A stretch of 35,503 nucleotides of DNA. It comes from Nitrospiraceae bacterium. GTDB lineage: Bacteria; Nitrospirota; Nitrospiria; Nitrospirales; Nitrospiraceae. Location: assembly GCA_900299245.1 (NCBI GenBank), contig OMJA01000236.1:1-35503 (forward strand). The letters are read 5' to 3'. Positions 7,284 to 15,268 of this stretch are shown here, piece by piece. The notes beneath the pieces are model-generated. The model saw nothing but the letters and a program-made list of their open reading frames with translations. It made no database searches and was not told the DNA's origin. A program made the position numbers and the translations under genes. Position 1 is the stretch's first letter. Every line of letters starts with the position of its first letter.

Positions 7284-7526
7284 GTGACTTTCTGGTTTGC
7301 AAACATGTCCGGCTCTTTCCAGATCGCCGATCGCCCGGGAGGCGCCCATCCGGAGGGAACTCAGGCCGCATCGTTCAGTATCGACGGCAGACCCCACCCG
7401 CTCCGGATTCAACCGCTTCAGGCCATCGACGGTATTGACAGAGAAGGCGCCCAAAGCCTAGCCTCAGTCCTTCCTGAACCGGCATACGCGCCCCCGCTCG
7501 AGGACGTACCTGAACGAGGATCATAA
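7284..7526 (+). CDS. Small hypothetical protein
   Basis: An 80-aa ORF starting at GTG 7284; an ATG at 7305 (MSGSFQIADR) is an alternative start. I do not recognise it. The best support for a real gene is that its stop overlaps the next start (TAATG at 7524-7528), which implies translational coupling to the 178-aa gene. It has no signal peptide, membrane segment or obvious motif and is Pro/Gly-rich towards the C-terminus. Confidence 0.45.
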   Translation: MTFWFANMSGSFQIADRPGGAHPEGTQAASFSIDGRPHPLRIQPLQAIDGIDREGAQSLASVLPEPAYAPPLEDVPERGS

Positions 7527-8062
7527 TGTCAGAATCTCTTGTCCCACAGCGCACAATCGGCGCTTCCGCTTCCGATCCGGTCGACACGGAATCCTCAAAG
7601 CAAGGGCTCGAACTTCTCATCGGGTCCAATAAATTCCGCAACACCAACGGAGTGGTCCGGATCCAGGGGAAGGAACAGCTTTTCCTGGAATCGAAACCGC
7701 AGCAAGGCCTCCTCCTCGTTACACTCGACCTCTACAGTCACACCGGCGCGCACATCGGCCATCTTCGCCGCAATGTTCCGGCTCTGACCCCCGCCAATCA
7801 ATTCAGCATCGACGTCCACCGCGCCGACGACAGCATGCCCGGGGACCTTCCATGGGTACGAGTCACCGATCAATCCACCGGCCAGACAGTACTGGAAGCC
7901 TGTACCGTCGCGCACAAAAAGATCCAGGTGGTGTTGGGGAAATTCTATTCGCACAAGGGCATGCTCGTAGACATCACGCCTCACTACTGCCGCATCGGGT
8001 CCGGCATGACCCTCTTCGGTGACGTCAGCGAAAATAAGGGCGGGACCGTGGCGCTCGGCTGA
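7526..8062 (+). CDS. Conserved-looking hypothetical protein
   Basis: A 178-aa protein without signal peptide or membrane segments. The centre reads like a beta-rich domain (GVVRIQGKEQLFLESK, LLLVTLDLYSHTGAHIGHLRRN, VRVTDQSTGQTVLEA), and the C-terminus has YCRIGSGMTLFGDVSENKGG. It could be a small beta-sandwich protein. It is coupled to the upstream 80-aa ORF by a 1-nt overlap. I do not recognise a family and assign no function. Confidence 0.6.
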   Translation: MSESLVPQRTIGASASDPVDTESSKQGLELLIGSNKFRNTNGVVRIQGKEQLFLESKPQQGLLLVTLDLYSHTGAHIGHLRRNVPALTPANQFSIDVHRADDSMPGDLPWVRVTDQSTGQTVLEACTVAHKKIQVVLGKFYSHKGMLVDITPHYCRIGSGMTLFGDVSENKGGTVALG

Positions 8063-8203
8063 CACTGCTCTCAACTGAGGCACCGGTTGCACAACGGCGC
8101 TCGCTCCTCCTCATCGACTCGATCGACCTCCCACAGTCCGACCTCATCTCGACTCCTCCCCAATTTCCAAGAACTCTTTGAGAATCGCGCTCCCTCTCGT
8201 AGA

Positions 8204-8647
8204 ATGACGACCATGCCGGACATCCACACACCCAGCGTCCAAGCCTTTCTGGTATGCGATCAGGTGATCGAGGACAGCCAGACGAAGAAAAAAAGCCTCA
8301 TCGGCATTTTCACTCACTTACAGGCGATCGCCTTTCCGTTTCAGCATAACCAGATGGGACTCTATTTCTGCCTCACGGACGCGGAAGGCACCTATCACTT
8401 TGATATCGACCTCGCCTATATCAACACGGAACAACTGGTCTGCCGTGCCACCCTTCCCAATATCGTCATCGCCGACCGGTTGCAGATCTCCGACTTCGGC
8501 ATCAATATTCCCTCGCTCATCTTTCCCGCGCCAGGCCGTTACGAATTCCGACTGCGGATGGAGGGGCACCTCATCGCGCAAAAAGATTTCAACGTGATTC
8601 AAATGTCGACGCATCAGGCGTCGGGAACGACGGAACCTCTGCCCTGA
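8204..8647 (+). CDS. DUF6941-like protein
   Basis: The track ORF starts at 8087 with a low-complexity Ser/Thr/Arg leader that does not look like protein. The Met at 8204 (MTTMPDIHTP, with a second choice at 8213) gives about 147 aa. The start of the mature-looking domain, VQAFLVCDQVIEDSQTKKKSLIGIF, matches what I recall of the DUF6941 family, whose members often begin with a phrase like LCDAVIEDxxGKxSLIGIF. Alternating beta strands follow (YHFDIDLAYI, RYEFRLRMEG). The family is uncharacterised. No clear ribosome site is visible at either Met, so the start is uncertain. Confidence 0.65.
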   Translation: MTTMPDIHTPSVQAFLVCDQVIEDSQTKKKSLIGIFTHLQAIAFPFQHNQMGLYFCLTDAEGTYHFDIDLAYINTEQLVCRATLPNIVIADRLQISDFGINIPSLIFPAPGRYEFRLRMEGHLIAQKDFNVIQMSTHQASGTTEPLP

Positions 8648-8751
8648 TCGGCGCGCACTCCCCCCGTTTCTCGCCCGCACCGGACTGTGATACAACTACC
8701 CCGCGATCCGCAGTCTTATGCGCAACGGTGTGAAGAGCGAGCGACAAACCC

Positions 8752-10452
8752 ATGACTGACCCAGCCTCCACAGGACCCTCCGACTTCATTCGCGACATTG
8801 TGGCGGCGGATCGGGCCGCCGGGAAGCACGACGGCCGCATCGTCACCCGCTTCCCGCCGGAACCGAACGGCTATCTCCACATCGGGCATGCGAAATCCAT
8901 TTGCCTCAATTTCGGCCTTGCCAATGAAAATCCCGGCGGAGTCTGCCACCTGCGCTTCGACGATACGAACCCCACCACCGAAGATCCGGAATTCGTCGAG
9001 TCCATTCAGGACGATGTGCGCTGGCTGGGGTTCGACTGGCACGGCAAGATGTTCTACGCGTCGGACTATTTCGAACGCCTCTATGAATGCGCCGTCACGC
9101 TGATCAAGAAGGACAAAGCCTACGTCGACAGCCTGACGGCCGAGCAGATGCGCGACTATCGCGGAACCCTCACCGAGCCCGGCAGAAACAGCCCGTACCG
9201 GACCAGACCGGTCAATGAAAACCTGGATCTCTTCCGCCGGATGCGGGCGGGAGAATTCCCCGACGGATCCCATGTCCTGCGGGCGAAAATCGACATGGCA
9301 TCCCCGAACATCAACCTGCGGGACCCCGTGCTCTATCGCATCCGCCATGCCGCCCACTACCGGACCGGCACCACATGGTGCATCTATCCGGCCTACGACT
9401 ATGCACATCCGCTCTCCGACGCCATTGAAGGCATCACGCACTCTATCTGCACGCTGGAATTCGAGGATCACCGCCCGCTCTATGACTGGGTCGTCGCCGA
9501 ATCCGGAATGCCCCACCGGCCGCGACAGATTGAATTCGCCCGGCTGAATCTGACCTTCGCCGTCATGAGCAAACGCAAGCTGCTGGAACTCGTGACCAAG
9601 AAACTGGTGGCGGGCTGGGATGATCCCCGTATCCCGACGATCAAGGGCTTGCGACGGCGCGGCTATACGCCGGAAGCCATTCGCGCCTTCTGCGAACACA
9701 TCGGTGTGGCCAAGCGCGATGCGATCGTGGAAATGCAACTACTGGAATTCTTCATTCGCGAAGACCTGAACAAGCGGTCGCCGCGCGTGATGGCCGTGCT
9801 GAATCCGCTCAAAGTCGTCATCGAAAACTATCCCGAGGGGACGGTCGAGGACATGGAGGCCGTGAATAATCCGGAAGACCCGGCGGCGGGTTCCCGCCGC
9901 GTGCCCTTTTCGCGCGTGTTGTATATCGAGCAGGATGATTTCCGCGAAGATCCGCCCAAACAGTTCTTTCGTCTGGCTCCCGGTCGTGAAGTCAGGTTGC
10001 GCTACGCCTACATCGTGAAATGTACCGGCGTCGTCAAAGATCCGCAGACCGGCGCGATCACCGAGCTGCGCTGCACCTACGATCCGGATACCAAAAGCGG
10101 CTCGACCCAGGAGCAGCGCAAAGTGAAGGCGACGATCCACTGGGTCTCCGCGGCCCACGCGGTTCCGGCGGAAGTGCGCCTGTACAACCCGCTCCTCGTC
10201 ACCGATCCGGCCAAAATTCCATCGGACCAGGATTGGACACAGTCACTGAACCCGCAGTCGCTCGAGCGCCTCACCGGATGTCTGGTGGAGCCGAGCCTCA
10301 GACAGGCGCCGGCGGGAACACGCTATCAATTCGAACGCACCGGCTACTTTTGCGTCGATCCGGACAGCTCCTCCAGCAGCCTCGTGTTTAACCGGACCGT
10401 GTCTTTAAAAGACGCCTGGGCCAAGATCGAAAAGACGCAAAAGACCGTCTAA
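8752..10452 (+). CDS. glnS: Glutaminyl-tRNA synthetase
   Basis: A 566-aa class I synthetase that charges tRNA-Gln with glutamine in the cytoplasm. The HIGH signature is in [15 protein letters not shown] (about residue 45) and the KMSKS loop is [10 protein letters not shown] (about 272). [18 protein letters not shown] and [32 protein letters not shown] are characteristic of GlnRS rather than GluRS. The C-terminal beta-barrel anticodon-binding domains run from about 345 to 560. Length is normal for the family. Two tRNA-Gln genes lie about 14 kb away at 24149-24345. The start has only a weak GAGCGAG ribosome site. Confidence 0.97.
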   Translation: MTDPASTGPSDFIRDIVAADRAAGKHDGRIVTRFPPEPNGYLHIGHAKSICLNFGLANENPGGVCHLRFDDTNPTTEDPEFVESIQDDVRWLGFDWHGKMFYASDYFERLYECAVTLIKKDKAYVDSLTAEQMRDYRGTLTEPGRNSPYRTRPVNENLDLFRRMRAGEFPDGSHVLRAKIDMASPNINLRDPVLYRIRHAAHYRTGTTWCIYPAYDYAHPLSDAIEGITHSICTLEFEDHRPLYDWVVAESGMPHRPRQIEFARLNLTFAVMSKRKLLELVTKKLVAGWDDPRIPTIKGLRRRGYTPEAIRAFCEHIGVAKRDAIVEMQLLEFFIREDLNKRSPRVMAVLNPLKVVIENYPEGTVEDMEAVNNPEDPAAGSRRVPFSRVLYIEQDDFREDPPKQFFRLAPGREVRLRYAYIVKCTGVVKDPQTGAITELRCTYDPDTKSGSTQEQRKVKATIHWVSAAHAVPAEVRLYNPLLVTDPAKIPSDQDWTQSLNPQSLERLTGCLVEPSLRQAPAGTRYQFERTGYFCVDPDSSSSSLVFNRTVSLKDAWAKIEKTQKTV

Positions 10453-10551
10453 TCTTTGAGCGCAGGATTTCCCCTGCGTTTATTGTCCCCTGTTTCCGCT
10501 CAGTTCGACTCATCTTTACATCTCACTGATCCCTGCTACGCTTGGAGGGTG

Positions 10552-11235
10552 TTGAATACCACCTCATACGACCTCGTGAGGCGCCTCACGATCCGGCCTC
10601 TGCTGCTGGCGCTGCTGCTGCTTGTGTCCTGCGGCGTCTGGCAGGCCGATGCAGCCGACGAGTTTGTGCCGGCCCAGGTCGCCCACTCGGCAACTGACGC
10701 GGTCAAACATACTATTACGGAACTGCTTCGAATACTGGACGATCCGGCGATGAAGCAGCCGGATCAATCCGACGCGCGACGGCAGGCCATCGAGCGCATC
10801 ATCATGCAACGCGTCTCCTACGAAGAAATGGCCAAACGATCCCTCGGCACTCCCTGGACGGAACTCTCCGAAACTGATCGCCGGGAGTTCGTCGAACTGT
10901 TCGTCCAACTGCTGCGGGATAATTTCGCCGGCCGGATCAGCGAACATTCCGCCGCAGCCGTGACCTATCTGGGCGAACAACAGGAAGCGCACTTCGCCGA
11001 AGTCAGAACACACCTCAAGAATCCGAAAGTCGATACCCGGGTGGATTTTCGCTTATTCCTTCATTCGGGGGAATGGCTGGTCTACGATGCAGTTGTGGAC
11101 GGGGCCAGTATCGTCAGCAATTATCGCGCGCAGTTCACAAGCATTATTCGCGACGTGTCCTACGTCGGACTCGTCAAGAAAATGAAACAGAACGCGGTCG
11201 CGGTCAAGCTCTTCGAACACCCCTCCGCCCGCTGA
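10552..11235 (+). CDS. MlaC-like periplasmic phospholipid-binding protein
   Basis: The track ORF from 10456 (TTG) adds a polar leader before the export signal. Candidate starts near a GGAGG at 10544-10548 are TTG 10552 (227 aa) and GTG 10549; spacing is short for both, so the start is unsure. A signal peptide with RR and LLLALLLLVSCGVWQADA follows; LVSC fits a lipobox, but an ADA signal peptidase I site is equally possible. The mature part matches the MlaC/Ttg2D family, with AIERIIMQRVSYEEMAKRSLG, then LSETDRREFVELFVQLLRDNFAGRI and WLVYDAVVDGASIVSNYRAQF. MlaC ferries phospholipids between the outer membrane and an inner-membrane MlaFEDB transporter. No other mla gene is nearby, so it is an orphan here. 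Confidence 0.85.
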   Translation: MNTTSYDLVRRLTIRPLLLALLLLVSCGVWQADAADEFVPAQVAHSATDAVKHTITELLRILDDPAMKQPDQSDARRQAIERIIMQRVSYEEMAKRSLGTPWTELSETDRREFVELFVQLLRDNFAGRISEHSAAAVTYLGEQQEAHFAEVRTHLKNPKVDTRVDFRLFLHSGEWLVYDAVVDGASIVSNYRAQFTSIIRDVSYVGLVKKMKQNAVAVKLFEHPSAR

Positions 11236-11255
11236 TCCACCAACGGGGGACCGTC

Positions 11256-11585
11256 ATGATCGAGTGCCGCGAGCATCGCCGCATACCTGTCGAGCTTCAA
11301 GTCTTCTTTTCCACAACCAATCAGACCGAGATCCGCGAAGGCACCATGTTCGACATCTCGGCCGGAGGTTGCGCCGTCACCAGCACGGCCCCGGTCGATC
11401 CCGGATCCGGAGTGCGGCTCCTCATCCGCGCCACCGATCTGGGCTCACCGATCACTGTCCACTCGGCCGCAGTCCGCTGGGCGAATCACGGCGAATTCGG
11501 CGTCGAGTTCTTGAATCTGTCCGATCTGGATCGCAGCCGCCTGCACCGTTTTCTGCACGTCGCACAGCCGCAGACCAACTCCTGA
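11256..11585 (+). CDS. PilZ domain protein (c-di-GMP receptor)
   Basis: A 109-aa protein from the ATG at 11256, preceded by GGGGGA; the track ORF starts earlier inside mlaC. It is essentially one PilZ domain. The two ligand motifs are present: the Arg motif in CREHRRIPVELQ and the D-x-S-x2-G motif in FDISAGGCAV, followed by VRWANHGEFGVEFLNLSD. The protein should bind cyclic di-GMP and signal through protein contact. It follows the mlaC-like gene by 20 bp on the same strand and may be cotranscribed. The target process cannot be told from the neighbourhood. Confidence 0.88.
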   Translation: MIECREHRRIPVELQVFFSTTNQTEIREGTMFDISAGGCAVTSTAPVDPGSGVRLLIRATDLGSPITVHSAAVRWANHGEFGVEFLNLSDLDRSRLHRFLHVAQPQTNS

Positions 11586-11640
11586 CATCGCCACCACCCC
11601 CTCTTGCCTGACCGGCCCGGAAGAGTGGTAGACTTCCGAC

Positions 11641-11850
11641 ATGAAGTGTCCGGTGTGCCGAACACCCACGGTGTGGGAACACAATCGCTGGCGCCCCTTC
11701 TGTTCGGAACGCTGTCAGCTCACAGACCTCGGCACCTGGGCAACGGGAGGCTATCGCATCCCCGGCACTCCGCTGACGGTCGATCCGGAGAAGCCGCTCG
11801 ATGAAGAGCCGGACGCCCCGCGAACCGGATCCATCACGCAAGACAGTTGA
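11641..11850 (+). CDS. yacG: YacG-like DNA gyrase inhibitor zinc protein
   Basis: A 69-aa protein. MKCPVCRTPTVW, then RPFCSERCQLTDLGTWATGGYRIPG, is the YacG signature: a C-x2-C and C-x3-C zinc finger followed by the DLG-W motif. In Escherichia coli YacG binds GyrB and inhibits gyrase. The acidic C-terminal tail (DEEPDAP) is typical. Length is normal for the family. A ribosome site is not obvious. Confidence 0.92.
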   Translation: MKCPVCRTPTVWEHNRWRPFCSERCQLTDLGTWATGGYRIPGTPLTVDPEKPLDEEPDAPRTGSITQDS

Positions 11851-12012
11851 CCGGCTGAGATACCCCCTGTGACTGTGGGAATCCCTCACCGGGGTATGCC
11901 CACCCTGCGTCATCACCCCGCCACGACCCGCAATTTCCCAGTTGGCATCCGGAAGTGATCTTGCTAAGTTCTTGGAACTCTTCGCGTACGTATTCAGACC
12001 AGGAGCATGCCC

Positions 12013-13056
12013 ATGCTACAGACCAAAAGCTATGCAGCCATGACCGCCAAAGCGACGTTGACGCCATTCTCGTTCGAACGGCGCGAGGTCGGCCCTCGCG
12101 ACATCCTGATTACCATCACCCATTGCGGCATCTGCCACTCCGACATCCATCAGGCCCGCGACGAATGGGGCGGTTCGATTTTCCCCATGGTCCCGGGTCA
12201 TGAAATCGTCGGAACCGTGACGCGGGTCGGAACAGAAGTGACAACATTCAAGACGGGCGACCGCGCGGGAGTGGGATGCTTTGTCGATTCCTGCCGGAGC
12301 TGCGCCTCCTGCCGGGAGGGGCTGGAACAATACTGTGAAAAGGGCATGCTGCTCACCTACAGCGGACGCGACAAGGACGGCCGGGTCACCCAGGGCGGCT
12401 ACTCCACCCAGATCGTCGTCGATGCACAGTACGCGCTCCGGATTCCCGCCGTGCTGTCGGCGGCCGGCGCCGCACCGCTTCTTTGTGCGGGCATAACGAC
12501 CTATTCTCCGCTGCGCCACTGGGGCGTGGGGAAGTATCACAAGCTTGCGGTCGTGGGCTTGGGCGGCTTGGGCCATATGGCGGTGAAGATCGCGCGGGCC
12601 TTCGGCACCGAAGTCACGGTTCTGAGCACTTCGGAGAGCAAGCGGGCGGATGCTCTGCGTCTAGGCGCTCATAAGTTCGTCGTGACTTCGCAGCCCATGG
12701 CCCTGGTCCGGCTGCAACGGCATTTCGACTTCATTCTCGACACGGTCTCCGCGCCGCATGATTACAACACGCTGGTCAACTTGCTGAAGACCGACGGCAC
12801 CCTGATTCTGGTCGGCGCCCCTGAGAAACCGACATTGCTGGAACCATTCCCGCTGATTCTCCATCGACGGCGCATTGCCGGCTCCGTCATCGGCGGGATC
12901 CGCGAGACCCAGGACATGCTCAACTTCTGTGCCGAACACAAGATCGAATCCGACATCGAGGTCATTCCGATTCAGCAGGTGAACGAGGCCTACGAGCGTG
13001 TGCTTAAGGGCGACGTGCGGTTTCGCTTCGTCATCGATCTGGCCTCCCTGCGATAA
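12013..13056 (+). CDS. Zinc-dependent NAD(P)-linked alcohol dehydrogenase (YahK/cinnamyl type)
   Basis: AGGAG at 12001-12005 is 7 nt before ATG 12013 and too close to ATG 12007, so I choose MLQTKSYAAM, 347 aa. It is a medium-chain dehydrogenase: catalytic zinc ligands in THCGICHSD and PMVPGHEIVGTV, structural zinc Cys set DSCRSCASCREGLEQYC, and nucleotide-binding VVGLGGLGHMAVK, which is typical of the NADP-preferring cinnamyl/YahK/AdhA group. It would interconvert aldehydes and alcohols in the cytoplasm. The substrate cannot be read from sequence. It stands alone between yacG and the convergent minus-strand operon. Confidence 0.94.
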   Translation: MLQTKSYAAMTAKATLTPFSFERREVGPRDILITITHCGICHSDIHQARDEWGGSIFPMVPGHEIVGTVTRVGTEVTTFKTGDRAGVGCFVDSCRSCASCREGLEQYCEKGMLLTYSGRDKDGRVTQGGYSTQIVVDAQYALRIPAVLSAAGAAPLLCAGITTYSPLRHWGVGKYHKLAVVGLGGLGHMAVKIARAFGTEVTVLSTSESKRADALRLGAHKFVVTSQPMALVRLQRHFDFILDTVSAPHDYNTLVNLLKTDGTLILVGAPEKPTLLEPFPLILHRRRIAGSVIGGIRETQDMLNFCAEHKIESDIEVIPIQQVNEAYERVLKGDVRFRFVIDLASLR

Positions 13057-13079
13057 GCGGGGGCCGGGCGTCTAGCCGA

Positions 13080-14078
13080 TCAGGCCAGGACTGTCACCGT
13101 GATCTCGTGCAAACCCGCGGCTCCGTCCGGAGCCGGCTCCTGTTCGATGGATGTCTGGAGCCGGCCGGTCCCATCCGTGGCACGGACGAGAAGAGTATAC
13201 CGGCCAGACTGACGAACCACCCATTCGTAGCGCCAGAATCGCCAGGCAGCCGGCGCGAGCGGAACGTCTAGAGCAGCCAGTTCCCACCGCTCCCCGCCGT
13301 CGGTGCTGATCTCGACCTGCTGGATGCCCCGGACCCCGGCAAAAGCAAAACCTTCAACTGTCTGTCGAAAGCCGGTGATCGTCGTGCCATGGTCCGGCAG
13401 ATCGATACGAGACATTGTCTTCACGATCGCTTCATCCGTCCAACCCTTCTGCGCATAGTAGCCCTTGTAATGCTCCGCCACGACGTCGATGGCCGACAGC
13501 CATTGCACACTCTTCATGCCGTAATGGCCCGGCACGATCAAGCGGGCAGGGAATCCGTGTCCCAGAGGAAGCGGTACTCCGTTCATCCTGTGTGCAATCA
13601 ACACATCGCCGGCCAGTGCGCGATCGAGACGGATCCCGTCCGAATACCCGTCCGCCGCGCGGAACACGACGTCATAGGCTGTGGCACTAACCCCGGCTTC
13701 CTCCAACAACGCACGGAGGGAGACCCCTTCCCACTCGGCTGTGCCGATGAATTCGCCAGCCACCGTGTTCCCGACGCATTCGAGCGTGACGATCTGCGAG
13801 ACTGTGGGTCTAGCCAGCAATTCGTCGTACGTCAGCGTCATGGGACGTTCGACGAGGCCATTGATCGCCAGAGACCACTCGTTGAGACGAATCGTCGGAG
13901 GACTGCGGTAGGAGGTGACATAAAACTCGTCGTTAGGCGTGATGGGCACTGTACGACTCGCATGAGTAGAGCGAAAGAAACGATCGAGAAGTCCCGAATG
14001 CGTCACGCCGGGCCAGGCTGTCGCAAATGCGAGCAGGCCTGTCATTTTGAGAAATATACGGCGAGTCAGAACGGTCAT
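13080..14078 (-). CDS. Tat-exported sulfite-oxidase-family molybdopterin oxidoreductase
   Basis: Starting at MTVLTRRIFLKMTG (2 bp after the previous stop) gives 332 aa. RRIFLKMTGLLAFATA is a twin-arginine signal. The Moco-binding domain has the family Cys ligand in VTLECVGNTVAGE, plus GTAEWEGVSLRALLEEAG and HGFPARLIVPGHYGMKSVQWL. A C-terminal Mo-co dimerisation-type beta domain (about 235-330) has GVRGIQQVEISTDGGERWELA. It is therefore a periplasmic oxidoreductase of the sulfite oxidase/SorA type rather than YedY-like, which usually lacks the dimer domain. No haem or cytochrome partner is adjacent. It is the last gene of the putative sigma54-controlled operon. Substrate unknown; sulfite is one option. 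Confidence 0.88.
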   Translation of the reverse strand: MTVLTRRIFLKMTGLLAFATAWPGVTHSGLLDRFFRSTHASRTVPITPNDEFYVTSYRSPPTIRLNEWSLAINGLVERPMTLTYDELLARPTVSQIVTLECVGNTVAGEFIGTAEWEGVSLRALLEEAGVSATAYDVVFRAADGYSDGIRLDRALAGDVLIAHRMNGVPLPLGHGFPARLIVPGHYGMKSVQWLSAIDVVAEHYKGYYAQKGWTDEAIVKTMSRIDLPDHGTTITGFRQTVEGFAFAGVRGIQQVEISTDGGERWELAALDVPLAPAAWRFWRYEWVVRQSGRYTLLVRATDGTGRLQTSIEQEPAPDGAAGLHEITVTVLA

Positions 14079-14080
14079 AG

Positions 14081-14740
14081 TCAAAAATGATAGGCGACGC
14101 CACCCATAAACCAATTCGTTCGCAGATCAGCGTTGAACTGGTTGTCAGAAAACTCCACGGTCGCGCGGGCATACGTATATTCGCCGAAGAGGGCGACATG
14201 TTCGGTCACAAAGAGCTTCATTCCGGCAAGCACACTGAAGACCGGATAAAACGCGGACTCGGCCTCCGGCGCCGTCCGCAACAACGAATGTCCCAAGCCA
14301 CCGCCGACCCCGACATAAGGCTGGAGAAATCCTCCCGGATAGCGGGCAATCACATGCCCCGTCATATGATTGACCGTCAATCCCACGCGCGGGGTCATCC
14401 CGCTCTGTTGGGTCGTACCCAGAATGGGTGCGCCGGCCGTAATGCCTTGACGCTCGACGTTGGCATCACTGTGGGGAAAATCGAACTCTACAGCGAGCCA
14501 GTTCCAGGCATCCGAGAAGATGTATCCGGCTTTGACCCCATACGCCCATTGTGTACGCAAGTTGAGATTATTTGAGGTCACGCCGGTGAAATTCCCAGTC
14601 CCGCGAATATTGGTGAGGTCTTGCGGGATTTGCTGCCCTCCCTGACCGGCCAGATACCACTCCGCCTGTACCGGATCGACGCCCCCCATCATCCCGAGCC
14701 TCAGGACCAACACTGCGACCAATACTAACCGGCGTCCCAT
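14081..14740 (-). CDS. Small outer-membrane beta-barrel protein
   Basis: A 219-aa protein with a signal peptide ending near PVQAEW and then alternating amphipathic strands: WAYGVKAGYIF, WLAVEFDF, GGFLQPYVGVGGGLGHS, VALFGEYTYARATVEF, and a C-terminal strand ending in Phe (FMGGVAYHF). Length and pattern fit an eight-stranded OmpA-like/OmpW-like porin-type barrel in the outer membrane. It lies 7 bp after the thioredoxin-like gene and 2 bp before the Moco oxidoreductase gene, so it belongs to the same operon. Its role could be envelope integrity or passage of a small substrate; sequence does not decide. Confidence 0.82.
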   Translation of the reverse strand: MGRRLVLVAVLVLRLGMMGGVDPVQAEWYLAGQGGQQIPQDLTNIRGTGNFTGVTSNNLNLRTQWAYGVKAGYIFSDAWNWLAVEFDFPHSDANVERQGITAGAPILGTTQQSGMTPRVGLTVNHMTGHVIARYPGGFLQPYVGVGGGLGHSLLRTAPEAESAFYPVFSVLAGMKLFVTEHVALFGEYTYARATVEFSDNQFNADLRTNWFMGGVAYHF

Positions 14741-14747
14741 ACGTCCC

Positions 14748-15266
14748 TCACGAAGGCTCAGCCAGCAACGATTGAATCATCTGTTCCGTCTCTCGATATC
14801 CGCCCTCGCCGATGCGCACATGGCAAATCACGCCGCGCTTGTCGATCAGATACATCGCCGGCCAATAGCGATTGCCATAGGCATTCCACGTTGAAAAGTC
14901 GTTGTCGATGGGCACGGCAAACCGAATATCGTGATCCTTGATATAGCGCCGCACCCTGTCGATTTCTCGCTCGTGCGAAAATTCCGGCGAATGAACTCCG
15001 ATGATGACGAAGCCCTGATCGGCGTACGTCTCATGCCATTGCTTCACATAGGGCTCGACGTTCCGACAGTTGTAACAGCCGAAGGTCCAGAACTCGACCA
15101 GCACGACGTTGCCCTTCAGATTCGCCAGCCGTAACGGCTCACTGTTCAGCCAGGTCGGACTGGTAATGTCCGGGGCCTTCATACCGACTCCCGCATTGGC
15201 ACCTGCCCACGTAAGGAGGAATCCCGCCAGCATCGCGCCGATTGCGGCCATCCATTGGGGTGTCAT
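14748..15266 (-). CDS. TlpA-like periplasmic thioredoxin-fold protein
   Basis: A 172-aa protein with an N-terminal signal or anchor (MAAIGAMLAGFLLTWAGANA). The thioredoxin fold follows: VVLVEFWTFGCYNCRNVEPYVKQW carries a C-x2-C redox centre (Cys-Tyr-Asn-Cys), then FVIIGVHSPEFSHE and the cis-Pro segment YGNRYWPAMYLIDKRG. This matches the TlpA/DipZ C-terminal-like group seen in the periplasm. It could reduce or oxidise disulfides in other products of the operon or deliver electrons. It starts 2 bp after the lipoprotein gene. The CYNC motif differs from the common CPxC, so the redox potential may be unusual. Confidence 0.88.
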   Translation of the reverse strand: MTPQWMAAIGAMLAGFLLTWAGANAGVGMKAPDITSPTWLNSEPLRLANLKGNVVLVEFWTFGCYNCRNVEPYVKQWHETYADQGFVIIGVHSPEFSHEREIDRVRRYIKDHDIRFAVPIDNDFSTWNAYGNRYWPAMYLIDKRGVICHVRIGEGGYRETEQMIQSLLAEPS

Positions 15267-15268
15267 CC

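Noticed and set aside
8716-9738. 340-aa minus-strand ORF opposite glnS
   Set aside because: Antisense shadow of a clear synthetase gene; composition fits reverse-frame translation and no motif is visible.
11860-11897. ATACCCC...GGGGTAT inverted repeat after yacG
   Set aside because: Seven-bp stem with a 24-nt interior and no T-run; too weak to call a terminator or operator.
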